Part shown: piece by piece, positions 18,171 to 29,749 of the stretch | Layout of the letters: each line of letters begins with the position of its first letter | Position numbering within the stretch: the first letter of the stretch is position 1 | DNA from: Prochlorococcus sp. AG-679-P15 | GTDB lineage: Bacteria; Cyanobacteriota; Cyanobacteriia; PCC-6307; Cyanobiaceae | Direction of reading: 5' to 3' | DNA: 49,968 bases | NCBI GenBank assembly: GCA_003210695.1 | Contig: QCUW01000004.1 | Location: 1-49,968, forward strand | Program-made: the position numbers and the translations under genes | Notes under the pieces: model-generated | What the model was told of the DNA's origin: nothing | Databases searched by the model: none | Seen by the model: the letters and a program-made list of their open reading frames with translations, nothing else

Positions 18171-19332
18171 TTAAATCAGTACCTAATAATTCTGCCATAG
18201 CTTTTTGCTGAGGAGATGGCTCAGTCAAATCTAATCTTCTTGAATCTGTTATTAACCAGTCCAAGGAAGCATCTTTCAAGTCAAAATGATCTCCATTTTT
18301 CCCAACACAATATCTACCAAATACTAATTTATCGACTAGTTGAACTCCTTTGCCAATCTTTGAGTAATCAAAAATTATAGAATTATCTATTGTTGCACCC
18401 TCACAAATACAACAACTTGGGCCAATCATTGATGGGCCAACAATTGTTGCCCCATCTTCGATTCTTGTCATCCCTCCAATGTAAACTGGCCCTTTTATGT
18501 CAACTTTATCCCAATTTGCAGCGACATTTAGACCTGTGTAAACTCCAGGTTTAATTTCTTTACCTGGAATTTCCACTTGCCTTACTTTACCTAGTAATAC
18601 ATTTCTAATAGCACTCCAGTAATCAGGAACTTTTCCAATATCTACCCACTCAAAATCCATCGGTAAAGCAAAAAATGGCAAATTCATTTCTACAAGTTTA
18701 GGGAATAGATCAGCTCCAATATCAAATTTTTTCCCTGAAGGTATATAATCAAAAATCTCAGGCTCAAAAAGATAAATCCCAGTATTAATTGAATCACTCA
18801 AAGCATTATCTACTGTTGGTTTTTCCTGAAATGCTTTAACTCGGCCATTTTCATCAGAAACTACAACTCCATAACTAGATACCTGTTCACGAGTTACCCT
18901 CTTCGTTATTAAGCTTGCTACTGCTCCTTTTTGCTTATGCTTTTTTACGGCTTCAGTCAAATCCAAATCAACTAAAGCGTCACCGCACAAAACAACAAAA
19001 GTTTCATCAAAGAAGTTCTGAAAATCTTGAATTTTTTTTAATCCTCCAGCAGAGCCCAAAGCATCGCCAATCATTTCTCCATCTTCAATTCTTCCTTCAA
19101 AGCTATAAGCTATCTCTACTCCAAATCTTTGCCCATCTCTAAAGTAGTTTTCAATTTCCTCAGCAAGATGGGAAACATTAACCATTATTTCTCTAAAACC
19201 ATGCTCTTTTAAAAGTTCCAATAAAAATTCCATTACAGGTTTTTGTAAAATCGGAATCATGGGTTTTGGAACAATATGCGTAATTGGTTGAATTCGAGTT
19301 CCTTTACCTGCTGCAAGTATCATTGCCTTCAT
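18154..19332 (-). CDS. Sugar-1-phosphate nucleotidyltransferase with left-handed beta-helix domain
   Basis: A 392-residue NDP-sugar pyrophosphorylase. The N-terminal nucleotidyltransferase domain opens with MILAAGKGTRIQPIT and contains PKPMIPILQKPVMEF (about 23-37). VVLCGDALVDLDL (about 92-104) carries the metal-binding Asp. The C-terminal part from about 255 shows hexapeptide-like repeats (VKGPVYIGG style, MIGPSCCICEGATI). The family covers mannose-1-phosphate guanylyltransferase and glucose-1-phosphate uridylyl- or adenylyltransferase-like proteins. I cannot pick the sugar or nucleotide. It is followed by scpA upstream on the same strand at 49 bases, and overlaps metF convergently. Confidence 0.85.
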   Translation of the reverse strand: MKAMILAAGKGTRIQPITHIVPKPMIPILQKPVMEFLLELLKEHGFREIMVNVSHLAEEIENYFRDGQRFGVEIAYSFEGRIEDGEMIGDALGSAGGLKKIQDFQNFFDETFVVLCGDALVDLDLTEAVKKHKQKGAVASLITKRVTREQVSSYGVVVSDENGRVKAFQEKPTVDNALSDSINTGIYLFEPEIFDYIPSGKKFDIGADLFPKLVEMNLPFFALPMDFEWVDIGKVPDYWSAIRNVLLGKVRQVEIPGKEIKPGVYTGLNVAANWDKVDIKGPVYIGGMTRIEDGATIVGPSMIGPSCCICEGATIDNSIIFDYSKIGKGVQLVDKLVFGRYCVGKNGDHFDLKDASLDWLITDSRRLDLTEPSPQQKAMAELLGTDLINIPD

Positions 19333-19381
19333 CAGCTTTTAAATCTCTTTTTACAGATTATACGTTATTGCTTTCATATCT

Positions 19382-20230
19382 TTAAGCTGCATTCGAAGGA
19401 GTATCTGCTACCTCAAGATTCTCTATAGGTAATTGAGCTAATTCTCCATCAGGAATAATTCTTTTAATCTGTATGGGTCCATAAAGAGATTTTTTTTGTT
19501 TAATTTCAATTTTATTTTCTGATGATAGAAATAATAAAGCCCAAAAGACACCAAGCCTATCTTTATCTAAATCACTTTTTACCACATTCTGCCACTTATT
19601 TACTAAATATTCAAAGTCAGTCCATTGCAAGGCTTTTTCCCATCCATCAAGAAACTTGCCAAGTGCTTTTGTTGTTTCAGGAAGTTTTTCACGATGTGCT
19701 AGAGATTGTACTTTAGAAATTAGAATCTTATCAGAATATTTTTTATTTCTTTTCCTTTTCATAAGCAAAAGATCTTGAGTTTCAATTATTTCAGCAATCG
19801 ACTCAAGTTGACTAACTAGTTCTCCTAATGTTGATGTGCGTTGAATAATGGGTTGAGCTACAGATCTTCTTCTTAAATATTTTTCAGGATATTTTGGGAT
19901 ATCAAATCCCTGATTAATCCACTCTTGGCTATCCAGCTCAAAATCTTCTTCAAAACCTGATATTTCTTCTTGCAAAACTTCAGATTCTAAAACTTGAGCT
20001 TTTAAATTAACTAATACAGAGGCAGCAAAAAATGCTTCGCTTGTCTCATGTAAGTCCTTTTGATATGAAATTTGATCATTTAATGAAAATTTCAAATTCT
20101 GATTAAATTGCTCTAAAAAGCTGTCGATAACACTTATTACATCAATATCCCAAGGATCAAGATCTCCCCTTCCAGCAGCATCCTGAAGAAACTTTATCAA
20201 TAATCTAGGTCCTAATTGTGACCTATCAAT
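19382..20230 (-). CDS. scpA: Segregation and condensation protein A
   Basis: ScpA, the kleisin of the SMC-ScpAB condensin. The N-terminal GRGDLDPWDIDVI motif and the C-terminal winged-helix region (LGVFWALLFL) are clear. The nearest standard start is TTG at 20200, giving 272 residues, but this cuts the first helix (GPRLLIKFLQDA). The frame stays open upstream to stops at 20255-20260 and contains no ATG, GTG or TTG there; only ATT codons (20228-20230 and 20252-20254) could begin a longer product. I give the longer form, with the TTG as the alternative. Either way the gene is intact. Confidence 0.85.
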   Translation of the reverse strand: MDRSQLGPRLLIKFLQDAAGRGDLDPWDIDVISVIDSFLEQFNQNLKFSLNDQISYQKDLHETSEAFFAASVLVNLKAQVLESEVLQEEISGFEEDFELDSQEWINQGFDIPKYPEKYLRRRSVAQPIIQRTSTLGELVSQLESIAEIIETQDLLLMKRKRNKKYSDKILISKVQSLAHREKLPETTKALGKFLDGWEKALQWTDFEYLVNKWQNVVKSDLDKDRLGVFWALLFLSSENKIEIKQKKSLYGPIQIKRIIPDGELAQLPIENLEVADTPSNAA

Positions 20231-20324
20231 AGATTTAGAATTAGTTACTTGAATTTATTAAATCTTTTTTTAAGATATCTTTATATCTTTTTATATGCAA
20301 AATAAAGACAGAAAATTTTATAAA

Positions 20325-21965
20325 TTAGATAGTAGGTGCTTTAAATATTTGATTTTTTTTATTTACATCAAAAATACTTGTCCTTACAATATTTTTTACT
20401 GCATTTAAATCTCTATCTACCAAGTTATTAATTGAAGCCAAATAACTTTCTGTAACTAACCTTGGATATAAACCTATACCAATTATTGGTAAAAGCAAAC
20501 ATGCAATGATGTATATCTCTCTTGGCTCTGCATCAATTAAATTCCTATCTTCAGTTAACTTTGGATTTTCTTTCCCAAAGAAAATCTCACGCAACATTGA
20601 CAACAAATAAATAGGAGTGAGAATTACTCCTATGGCAGCTAACGCAGCCATTACTACTCTAAAAGGCAAAGTATAAACTTCATCAGTTACAAATCCAGTA
20701 AATACCATTAATTCAGAAACAAATCCGCTCATTCCAGGCAAAGCAAGAGAAGCAAGAGAGCAGGCAGTCCACAATGCGAACATAATACGCATTTTTTGTC
20801 CCACTCCACCCATTTCATCAAGTTTTAAAGTCTTTGTTCTGTCATAAGTGGCCCCAACTAGAAAAAACAAACTTGCTCCGATTAATCCATGACTAACCAT
20901 TTGTAACATTGCTCCACTTGTGCCTAGACTACTAAAACTTCCTATTCCAATTAGAACAAAACCCATATGACTGATTGAACTATAGGCAATTTTTCTTTTA
21001 AGATTCCTTTGTGCGAAAGAAGTTAATGCGGCATAAATTATATTAACTACACCCAAGACTATTAATAGTGGAGCAAATTGAGCATGAGCAACAGGAAGTA
21101 ATTGTGCATTAAATCTTAAAAGTGCATATCCGCCCATCTTTAACAATATTCCAGCTAAAAGCATATGAACAGGAGCTGTAGCCTCGCCATGGGCATCAGG
21201 GAGCCAGGTATGTAATGGGACAATTGGAAGTTTTACACCAAAAGCAATTAATAGTCCTACATAACAAAGAATTTGGAAGTTTTGGTCAAAATCTTGATTA
21301 GCTAAATGAGAAAAACCAAAATTTGGAACTTCAGTTCCGTAAAAACCCATTGCTAACCCAGCTAAAAGGATAAATATGGAGCTGCCAGCAGTATATATAA
21401 TGAATTTTGTCGCTGCATATTGTCTATTTTTTCCTCCCCAGATAGCTAAGAGTAAATATACTGGCAGTAATTCTAATTCCCAACTTAAAAAGAATAGGAG
21501 CATATCTTGAACTGCAAAAACAGCTATTTGTCCACCATCCATGATAAGGATTAAAAAGAAAAATAACTTTGGTTTAAACTTTACTGGCCATGCAGCTAAG
21601 ACGGCTAGTGCAGTTATGAAACTAGTTAATAAAATAAGAGGCATTGAAATTCCATCAGCACCTACTGACCAAGTAAGTCCTAGATTTGGAAGCCAATTTA
21701 TACTTTCTTTAAGTTGAACATTTTCATTATTGATATCAAAACCATTTATGTAGGATCCTACAGTTACCAGAAAAGTAATTAAAGCGATAATTAAAGCAAA
21801 CCATCTGACCTCTTTACCTTCTCCTTTATCAGGCAAAAAAGGTATTAAGAAAGCACTACCAATTGGGAAAAGAATAGATACGGATAGCCAAGGAAAATCA
21901 GATAAATCTGCACCTAATTTTCCAATTGTATGAGATGCAAAATGTGTGAAAAAATAGCTACTCAA
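20325..21965 (-). CDS. ndhD: NDH-1 subunit D (chain 4)
   Basis: NdhD, 546 residues, an antiporter-like proton-pumping membrane subunit equal to NuoM. About 14 hydrophobic helices can be counted. Family motifs include [18 protein letters not shown] (about 165-182, with the conserved Glu), [18 protein letters not shown] and the [15 protein letters not shown] stretch. The start is TTG at 21965; the family core begins around [12 protein letters not shown] (residue 23), so a somewhat shorter start cannot be ruled out. Together with ndhF 84 bases upstream it forms the distal pump pair, and the D1/F1 pairing (respiratory/cyclic form) is likely. Confidence 0.96.
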   Translation of the reverse strand: MSSYFFTHFASHTIGKLGADLSDFPWLSVSILFPIGSAFLIPFLPDKGEGKEVRWFALIIALITFLVTVGSYINGFDINNENVQLKESINWLPNLGLTWSVGADGISMPLILLTSFITALAVLAAWPVKFKPKLFFFLILIMDGGQIAVFAVQDMLLFFLSWELELLPVYLLLAIWGGKNRQYAATKFIIYTAGSSIFILLAGLAMGFYGTEVPNFGFSHLANQDFDQNFQILCYVGLLIAFGVKLPIVPLHTWLPDAHGEATAPVHMLLAGILLKMGGYALLRFNAQLLPVAHAQFAPLLIVLGVVNIIYAALTSFAQRNLKRKIAYSSISHMGFVLIGIGSFSSLGTSGAMLQMVSHGLIGASLFFLVGATYDRTKTLKLDEMGGVGQKMRIMFALWTACSLASLALPGMSGFVSELMVFTGFVTDEVYTLPFRVVMAALAAIGVILTPIYLLSMLREIFFGKENPKLTEDRNLIDAEPREIYIIACLLLPIIGIGLYPRLVTESYLASINNLVDRDLNAVKNIVRTSIFDVNKKNQIFKAPTI

Positions 21966-22049
21966 TTGATTAAGAAATTGATCTTAAACAGAGTCTAGAA
22001 TTTATCTAGATTTTTTCATCCAAATGGCAGTGAAGACACACATTTGTAA

Positions 22050-24068
22050 TTAAGTTACTTGGGGTGATTGGAAACCAAAAATAGCAACTAATAAAATAAC
22101 TCCTCCAAAAACTATAAGAGCATAAAATTGGGCTCTACCAGTTTCGAAATACTTTAAGCCCTCTCCACTACCCAATGTTACGAGTCCAGTAAGATTAACT
22201 ACTCCATCAACAACTTTGGAATCAACTTCTAAAACTTCTTTTGCAAGTTTTCTACTTCCTTTAACAAAAAGTTTTTCATTAATATCGTCTAAATACCACT
22301 TATTTGATAAAAACTTATTCACAGATGGAAATCTTTGTGCAAATAATATTGATAAGTCAATTTTCTTAGCAAAATACGCTTGATAAGCAATAGTTATACC
22401 TATTGAGGCAATGAAAACCGATGCAATAGCTAAAGGTAAAAATTCTTTTAATTCAAATGTCTCTATAGCAATCAATGCCTCTTCAGGATCTAAAAAGATT
22501 GCAAATTTACTGTCCCAAGGAAATCCCATAAAACCAATTATTATTGATGGAACGGCTAGAAAAACAAGTGGAAATGTCATAGACCAAGGAGATTCATGTA
22601 ATGAGCCATGATCCTCTTCATGTTCTTGTTCTTCTTCTAAATTAATTTCTGAAGCCAATAAAAGTTGTTTTCGTATTTCCTTATTTTCCCCTCTGAAATC
22701 TCCTTCAAAAGTTAAAAAATAAAGTCTAAACATATAAAAAGCGGTCATTCCAGCTGTTAAAAATCCTACAAACCAAAAAGCTGGAAATGAGATAAAGGCA
22801 CTTCCCAATATTTCATCTTTACTCCAAAATCCAGCCAATGGAGGAATTCCACTAATTGCTACGCAACCTATTAAAAAAGTTGCAGAAGTAAAGGGCATTT
22901 TCTTTCTTAATCCTCCCATTAACCTCATATCTTGAGCAAGTATAGGTTGATGACCAACTACTTCTTCCATTGCATGAATCACCGATCCAGAACCCAAAAA
23001 TAACATTGCTTTGAAGCAAGCATGTGTAATTAAGTGAAAAATTCCCGCAACGGGAGCACCACAACCCATCGCAAGCATCATGTATCCGAGCTGAGAAACA
23101 GTACTATATGCTAAGCCTTTTTTGAGATCCATTTGGGTTAAAGCAATAGATGCTCCTAAGAAACATGTAATGGTACCGACTAAAGCAATAACGAATTGAA
23201 TTGCAGGGAATAATGAATATAGCGGTTGGAGCCTTGCTACTAAGAATATTCCAGCAGCAACCATAGTTGCTGCGTGAATAAGAGCTGAAATTGGGGTCGG
23301 TCCTTCCATCGCATCTGGAAGCCATACATGAAGAGGAAACTGAGCAGATTTTGCCATTGGTCCTAAAAAGACTAAAAAACAAAGTAAAAGCGCAGCCCAA
23401 ACTGGCAATGAATTCTCAGCAATTGATTGTGATACTCCTAAGGCTATTTGATTAAAGTCAAAGCTTTTTGTAGCCCAAAATAGGCCTAAAATACCAAGTA
23501 ATAATCCAAAGTCTCCAACTCTATTTACAACAAAAGCTTTTTGAGCAGCATTAGCTGCACCATCTCTGTCATACCAAAAGCCAACTAATAGATAGGAACA
23601 CATTCCTACTAATTCCCAAAAAACGTATATCTCGAGTAAATTTGGGCTGATAATCAAACCCATCATCGAACTACTAAAAAGAGCTAAATACGTAAAAAAT
23701 CTTACGTAACCTTTATCATGAGCCATATAACCATGAGAGTAAATCATGACTAATAAAGTAATTGTACTTACTAATGTCAGCATTACGCTACCTAATTGAT
23801 CAAGAACGAATCCCATTGGTATTGTGAAATCTCCTGCACTTGCCCATACAAATAATTTCTCTACTGGTTGGTAACCATTTATTTGTTCAAAAAGTGTTTT
23901 ATAACTAACAACTGAAGAAACACCGACTAATGAAATAAGGCTAATAGAAACAATTTCTCTAGAATTATTGATTTTTTTATTAACACATATTAATCCAAGG
24001 CCAGAAAGTACTGCTCCAATAAGTGGAAAGACAGGTATTAACCAGGCAATTTCTGAAGCTTGAGGCAT
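22050..24068 (-). CDS. ndhF: NDH-1 subunit F (chain 5)
   Basis: NdhF, 672 residues, equal to NuoL, the distal proton-pumping subunit with a long C-terminal lateral helix. Conserved segments are FWELVGMCSYLLVGFW (about 150-165), MAKSAQFPLHVWLPDAMEGPTP (starting near 236), LKKGLAYSTVSQLGYM and GIPPLAGFWSKDE. A hydrophilic loop rich in Glu and His (residues near 475-495, EEEQEHEEDHG) lies before the later helices. The ATG start is well placed. The gene is followed by ndhD on the same strand. Confidence 0.97.
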   Translation of the reverse strand: MPQASEIAWLIPVFPLIGAVLSGLGLICVNKKINNSREIVSISLISLVGVSSVVSYKTLFEQINGYQPVEKLFVWASAGDFTIPMGFVLDQLGSVMLTLVSTITLLVMIYSHGYMAHDKGYVRFFTYLALFSSSMMGLIISPNLLEIYVFWELVGMCSYLLVGFWYDRDGAANAAQKAFVVNRVGDFGLLLGILGLFWATKSFDFNQIALGVSQSIAENSLPVWAALLLCFLVFLGPMAKSAQFPLHVWLPDAMEGPTPISALIHAATMVAAGIFLVARLQPLYSLFPAIQFVIALVGTITCFLGASIALTQMDLKKGLAYSTVSQLGYMMLAMGCGAPVAGIFHLITHACFKAMLFLGSGSVIHAMEEVVGHQPILAQDMRLMGGLRKKMPFTSATFLIGCVAISGIPPLAGFWSKDEILGSAFISFPAFWFVGFLTAGMTAFYMFRLYFLTFEGDFRGENKEIRKQLLLASEINLEEEQEHEEDHGSLHESPWSMTFPLVFLAVPSIIIGFMGFPWDSKFAIFLDPEEALIAIETFELKEFLPLAIASVFIASIGITIAYQAYFAKKIDLSILFAQRFPSVNKFLSNKWYLDDINEKLFVKGSRKLAKEVLEVDSKVVDGVVNLTGLVTLGSGEGLKYFETGRAQFYALIVFGGVILLVAIFGFQSPQVT

Positions 24069-24101
24069 TTTAAATAAAATTTATATATTAATACTAAACT
24101 G

Positions 24102-24830
24102 CTAAATGAAAAATTTAGATATGAAAGACGAATTAAATGTTGTAACAGCAATATTTATATATTTATGAGACCACCATATTATTGCAATCGCTATTAATAT
24201 ACCAAGCTGAGAAAATTTAAAAAATTCTTTTAATTGAATCTTCTGTCGTCCATCTATTATTGCGACGAACGGGATTATGGAAGTACTTTTTTTAAACTCA
24301 TAAAATTCATCACCAAATTTAGTTTCTAATCTCTTATCACCGTGCCAAATTGCAAATAGGTGATGAGTAATTAGACCAAAAGAAGTTATAAATGTAAACG
24401 ATGTCCCAATCCATAACGTATGCGATAAGCACCAAATAATTTGACCAAATGCTTGCGGGTGTCTTGTGATTCTCATTATTCCTGTTCCATATATCCTGAC
24501 TTGAGGTTTTAAGACTGAAGGAATTTCCAATAAATTGTATGTCGCAGGATAAAGAAACAAGAAACTTATAGCAGTTAAAAGCCAAACTAACAAAAATACA
24601 TAATTATTACCTTGAAAATTCCATAATCTAATTCCATCGTATCTGTGCGCTAAAAAATAACTTATTAATATAATTGCAGATGGCAAACTTAAAGTGACAA
24701 AGCATAATCTCCATAATCTTGGTCCCATGAAATCTTCTGCTTTACTTCTTAAAGCAGCACCTCCACTATGAATAATGGCGAAGATGAATATTAATCCCAA
24801 AATTATTAAAGAAGTTTTGTGAGTCTCCAT
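24102..24830 (-). CDS. Z-ISO: 15-cis-zeta-carotene isomerase, NnrU family
   Basis: A 242-residue integral membrane protein of the NnrU/Z-ISO family with about six helices. The core RITRHPQAFGQIIWCLSHTLW (residues about 120-140) and ITHHLFAIWHGDKRLE (about 155-170), then STSIIPFVAIIDGRQK, closely follow plant and cyanobacterial Z-ISO as I know them. The histidines in these segments include the expected haem ligands. Z-ISO isomerises 9,15,9'-tri-cis-zeta-carotene between the phytoene and zeta-carotene desaturase steps. pds and crtB are encoded 2-4 kb away. A denitrification role, from which NnrU gets its name, does not fit this organism. It is divergent from rbcR. Confidence 0.85.
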   Translation of the reverse strand: METHKTSLIILGLIFIFAIIHSGGAALRSKAEDFMGPRLWRLCFVTLSLPSAIILISYFLAHRYDGIRLWNFQGNNYVFLLVWLLTAISFLFLYPATYNLLEIPSVLKPQVRIYGTGIMRITRHPQAFGQIIWCLSHTLWIGTSFTFITSFGLITHHLFAIWHGDKRLETKFGDEFYEFKKSTSIIPFVAIIDGRQKIQLKEFFKFSQLGILIAIAIIWWSHKYINIAVTTFNSSFISKFFI

Positions 24831-24914
24831 ATATTTAAAAATTCAAGTTATTTCATTATTAACAATAATACGCTTAGGTATTAGAATTACTAATAATACA
24901 GCAGGCATATGTAA

Positions 24915-25868
24915 ATGCCAGAATTACCTTTTACTCTTGACCAATTAAGAATATTAAAAGCTATTGCGGCTCAAGGAAGTTTTAAGAAAGCAGCAGATTT
25001 ACTATATGTGACTCAACCAGCTGTCAGCTTACAAATTCAAAATTTAGAAAAACAACTTGAAATCACAATTTTTGATAGAGGAGGTAGAAAAGCACTTTTA
25101 ACTGAGGCAGGTAAGCTATTACTTGAATATTGTGAAAGAATCCTGAATCAATGTGATGAAGCTTGTAAAGCTATTGAAGACTTAAATAGTTTGAAAGGTG
25201 GAACACTCATAATTGGAGCTAGCCAAACTACAGGTACCTATTTAATGCCAAGGATGATAGGTATTTTTCGTCAAAAATATCCTGATGTATCTGTCCAACT
25301 GCAAGTGCACAGTACCAGAAGAACAGGTTGGAGCGTTGCAAATGGTCAAATTGATTTAGCTATAATTGGAGGCCAATTGCCAAGCGATCTAGAAAACTTG
25401 TTAGAGGTAATTCCATATGCAACAGATGAATTAGCTCTTGTATTGCCAATAAATCACCCTCTTTCTAGCAAGAAAGAACTTATTAAGGAAGATTTATACA
25501 AACTTAATTTCGTCACTTTAGATTCTCAATCAACAACTAGAAAAGTTGTTGATAAACTCTTAAAAGATTCTGGTCTTGATATTCAAAGATTAAAAATTGA
25601 AATGGAGTTAAATTCCCTTGAAGCAATAAAAAATGCAGTTCAGTCTGGGCTTGGAGCTTCATTTTTACCAGTTGTTTCCATTGAACGAGAATTAGCAGGT
25701 GGTTCAATTCACAAACCCTGCATAACTGATTTAGAGGTTAAAAGAGAGCTCAAATTAATTACAAATCCATCAAGATACACATCAAGAGCCTCTGAAGCTT
25801 TTAAAAAAAATATACTACCTAAATTTGCAAGTTCTGAAAGCCCACTAAGGCAAATAAACTTAATTTAA
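24915..25868 (+). CDS. rbcR: LysR-family regulator RbcR
   Basis: A LysR-type transcription regulator of 317 residues. The winged helix-turn-helix is at about 8-67 ([25 protein letters not shown]), followed by the effector-binding domain with [20 protein letters not shown] (about 94-113). This is the cyanobacterial and red-plastid RbcR/NdhR/CmpR class that controls Rubisco, NDH-1 and carbon-uptake genes in response to photorespiratory metabolites. RbcR is the usual form in Prochlorococcus. The ATG start gives the standard N-terminus. Its 3' end overlaps the convergent DUF3172 gene by four bases. Confidence 0.88.
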   Translation: MPELPFTLDQLRILKAIAAQGSFKKAADLLYVTQPAVSLQIQNLEKQLEITIFDRGGRKALLTEAGKLLLEYCERILNQCDEACKAIEDLNSLKGGTLIIGASQTTGTYLMPRMIGIFRQKYPDVSVQLQVHSTRRTGWSVANGQIDLAIIGGQLPSDLENLLEVIPYATDELALVLPINHPLSSKKELIKEDLYKLNFVTLDSQSTTRKVVDKLLKDSGLDIQRLKIEMELNSLEAIKNAVQSGLGASFLPVVSIERELAGGSIHKPCITDLEVKRELKLITNPSRYTSRASEAFKKNILPKFASSESPLRQINLI

Positions 25869-26488
25869 AACTGAATTGCTTCCCTGTTAATTCCTACACC
25901 TCCGTCTTCAGCTTGTCCATCTCCCTTTATGATGAATTTGTTTTCATTTACATCGGTCTGATAAACACATTTAACTATAGGTTTATCTCTTATTGAGCCA
26001 ATGTAAGCAAAAGTATTCATTCTTTGCTTACATTCTCTTACGTCTTCGTTGCTTATAGCTCCTTGTTTTTGTAATACTGTCCAATTCTCCCTTCGAATGA
26101 CGCAGCCAGGTTGGAGTGCAGGTTGTGTTACAAAACTAGTTGAAGGATTAAGTGTTGTATACATCTCTACATCAATCACGAAAGCGCTTGCACCCCATTG
26201 CCTACAAAATTCTGGGTCTGGAACAGCCATGTCTAGTTGCTGTTGACTAGCTATATTCCCCTGACCACCATCAGTTGTACTAGTAATAGCACTTCCAATT
26301 CCTACACCTAAAATTAAAACTCCTGCGAGTACAGCAATTGTTCCTGTATTGAAGTTATTGTTTTGTAAAGAACTAGAAGGAGGTATTCTTTTACTACGCT
26401 TAGTGTAATTACCATCTCCCATTGAGTTTGAAGGGTAAGAATTTCTTCCAATGCCTCTTCTTGGTCCTCTATTAGGATATTTATTCAC
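25865..26488 (-). CDS. DUF3172 membrane-anchored protein
   Basis: A 207-residue protein with an Arg/Gly/Ser-rich N-terminus of about 45 residues, one hydrophobic helix (about 50-68, [19 protein letters not shown]), and an extracytoplasmic domain with paired cysteines (FCRQW, PGCVIRR, RECKQRM, KCVYQ) that could form disulfides. It matches the cyanobacterial DUF3172 family, whose function is unknown. Its GTG start overlaps the ndhM stop in a GTGA four-base overlap, so it is translationally coupled to ndhM. A link to NDH-1 assembly is only suggested by this coupling. Confidence 0.8.
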   Translation of the reverse strand: MNKYPNRGPRRGIGRNSYPSNSMGDGNYTKRSKRIPPSSSLQNNNFNTGTIAVLAGVLILGVGIGSAITSTTDGGQGNIASQQQLDMAVPDPEFCRQWGASAFVIDVEMYTTLNPSTSFVTQPALQPGCVIRRENWTVLQKQGAISNEDVRECKQRMNTFAYIGSIRDKPIVKCVYQTDVNENKFIIKGDGQAEDGGVGINREAIQF

Positions 26489-26832
26489 AATACTTCTTTT
26501 GTTTTAGGTAAACCCATTGAATAGTTCATAACCCTACATTCTGGGTTATAGCTTAATAATCCAATTTGTAGCAAATATTTTATTAAACCCTCGATTTCTG
26601 ACCCTATTTTACGAAGTTCATAATCATCTAAACTTTTTCCAGCTCTTTCTTCGACAAGTTCAGTGAATTTATTATTTACTTTTTTCAAGGATTCTTCATT
26701 CCAAATAAATTCATTATCAGGATCTAAATCAAGTGTTAATTTATTGGGATGAAATTTCAAATTGTTATTAACTACATCAGCAGTAAATATCCTCACATGC
26801 CTTGTAGTTGATTTTAAAAGCATTTTTTCCAT
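26485..26832 (-). CDS. ndhM: NDH-1 subunit M
   Basis: NdhM, 115 residues, one of the subunits found only in oxygenic phototroph NDH-1, in the ferredoxin-binding hydrophilic arm. The opening [27 protein letters not shown], and [17 protein letters not shown] match the family. Two start codons, at 26832 and three codons later (MLLK), are possible; the family usually begins at the second. It shares a GTGA overlap with DUF3172 and is divergent from pds across 89 AT-rich bases. Confidence 0.93.
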   Translation of the reverse strand: MEKMLLKSTTRHVRIFTADVVNNNLKFHPNKLTLDLDPDNEFIWNEESLKKVNNKFTELVEERAGKSLDDYELRKIGSEIEGLIKYLLQIGLLSYNPECRVMNYSMGLPKTKEVL

Positions 26833-26879
26833 AATTTAATAAATAATCAACAAAAAAAAATATTATGTTCTAACTTTAG

Positions 26880-28340
<1,461 letters not shown>

Positions 28341-28362
28341 ACCTCAAAATAAAAAAAGCTTT

Positions 28363-29271
28363 TTGAAAAATTCATTGTCTCAAATTAACAAAGCATATGA
28401 AATATGCCGAAAAGAAACTCAGAAATGGGCTAAAACTTTTTATCTAGGAACTCTTTTATTACCTATAGAAAAAAGAAAAGCTATTTGGGCAATTTACGTT
28501 TGGTGTAGGAAAACAGATGAAATAATGGATAGCCTTGAAGCTTCAACCAAGTCCAAAGATGAACTTTCCGAAAATTTAAATGAATGGGAAGCAAACACAA
28601 AAAATGTTTTCAAAGGAGAAATAAAATCAGATTTAGATGCTGTTCTATTCGATACAATTGAAAAATTTCCCCAAGAAATCCAACCATATTTAGATATGAT
28701 CGATGGCCAAAGAATGGATCTGAACAAATTTAGATATGAAAATTTTACTGAATTGAAACTTTATTGCTATCGAGTAGCAGGAACAGTTGGCTTGATGACA
28801 CAGAATGTAATGGGTATTGATAGTGCCTACACTTCTGCCCCTTGGAGTAATATACCTGACCCATCAGAAGCAGCTATATCTTTGGGAATAGCCAATCAAC
28901 TTACTAACATTTTAAGAGATGTTGGAGAAGATAGACAAAGAGGTAGGATTTATTTACCCCAAGAAGATATAAAGAAATTTAATTATTCTGAAGAAGAGTT
29001 ATTAAAAGGAGAAATTAATAATCAATGGAGAATGCTTATGAACTTTCAATTAACGAGAGCCAGGGATTGGTTCAAAAAATCGGAAGATGGTATTAAGTGG
29101 CTAGCCGCAGACGCTAGATGGCCTGTATGGACCTCTTTGCGCCTTTATAGAGGAATATTAGATTCTATTGAAAGATTGGATTATGACGTTTTTAATAATA
29201 GAGCTTTTGTAAAGAAATCCGTAAAAGCATTTGAAATTCCAATATCTTTTTTAATCTCAAGGATCAAATAA
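28363..29271 (+). CDS. crtB: Phytoene synthase
   Basis: CrtB (Psy), 302 residues, joins two geranylgeranyl diphosphates into 15-cis-phytoene, the first committed carotenoid step. The two aspartate-rich metal motifs are visible: DEIMD (about 52-56) and NILRDVGEDRQRGRIYLP (about 185-202). It begins at TTG 28363, since the next Met lies within the first Asp motif. It abuts the stop of the convergent RRM gene with no spacer. It follows pds by 22 bases. Confidence 0.97.
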   Translation: MKNSLSQINKAYEICRKETQKWAKTFYLGTLLLPIEKRKAIWAIYVWCRKTDEIMDSLEASTKSKDELSENLNEWEANTKNVFKGEIKSDLDAVLFDTIEKFPQEIQPYLDMIDGQRMDLNKFRYENFTELKLYCYRVAGTVGLMTQNVMGIDSAYTSAPWSNIPDPSEAAISLGIANQLTNILRDVGEDRQRGRIYLPQEDIKKFNYSEEELLKGEINNQWRMLMNFQLTRARDWFKKSEDGIKWLAADARWPVWTSLRLYRGILDSIERLDYDVFNNRAFVKKSVKAFEIPISFLISRIK

Positions 29272-29691
29272 CTATGCAGGAGTTTTTTGATTAGCTAACA
29301 AATCTTTTAATTTTGATAATTCGCCAGCCCACCTAGGATCTGGAGCTTCAAGATTTGGGGCATCACTGTGAACGATCTTCTTAAAATCTTTCCGCTTTTT
29401 CTTATTATTAAAACCAGCATTATTTCTCTTGTTTGAAGAAGAATCTTTTTTCTCTGAGAGTTCAACGCGCAATTTAGAGCCATTGAATTCAAATCCGTTG
29501 AGCTTTTCGATTATTAAATTTGCATTTTGTTCGTTATTTGTTGTAGCAAAACCAAATCCTCGACACTCTTTTGTTTCTCTATCTAAAACAGCTTTGAATC
29601 TAATAGAATCAGATATTGATTTTAAAATACTATCAAATTCTTTTGGATTAAAACCTTGTGTTAAATTGCCAATGTAAATACGAATGCTCAT
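29272..29691 (-). CDS. RRM-type RNA-binding protein
   Basis: A 139-residue protein with one RNA recognition motif at residues 1-80. RNP2 is IYIGNL (5-10) and RNP1 is CRGFGFATT (about 43-51). A Lys/Asn-rich linker (SNKRNNAGFNNKKKRKD) and a conserved-looking tail (PDPRWAGELSKLKDLL) follow, as in cyanobacterial Rbp proteins that localise photosynthetic mRNAs or act under cold. The tail resembles those I know from marine picocyanobacteria. It stops right after the convergent crtB stop. The RNA targets are unknown. Confidence 0.9.
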   Translation of the reverse strand: MSIRIYIGNLTQGFNPKEFDSILKSISDSIRFKAVLDRETKECRGFGFATTNNEQNANLIIEKLNGFEFNGSKLRVELSEKKDSSSNKRNNAGFNNKKKRKDFKKIVHSDAPNLEAPDPRWAGELSKLKDLLANQKTPA

Positions 29692-29749
29692 AAATTTTTA
29701 AAAAATAATTTGAAGTCTGAACTTTTAAACAAAACTAAGCTATGTGTAT

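Noticed and set aside
21994-22016. Stem of two TCTAGA units followed by six T between ndhF and ndhD
   Set aside because: The T-run is on the plus strand while both genes are on the minus strand, and the stem is short; it cannot be a terminator for ndhF.
22852-23400. Cys/Ser-rich frames opposite or alongside ndhF
   Set aside because: They are alternate frames of ndhF with no start or family support.
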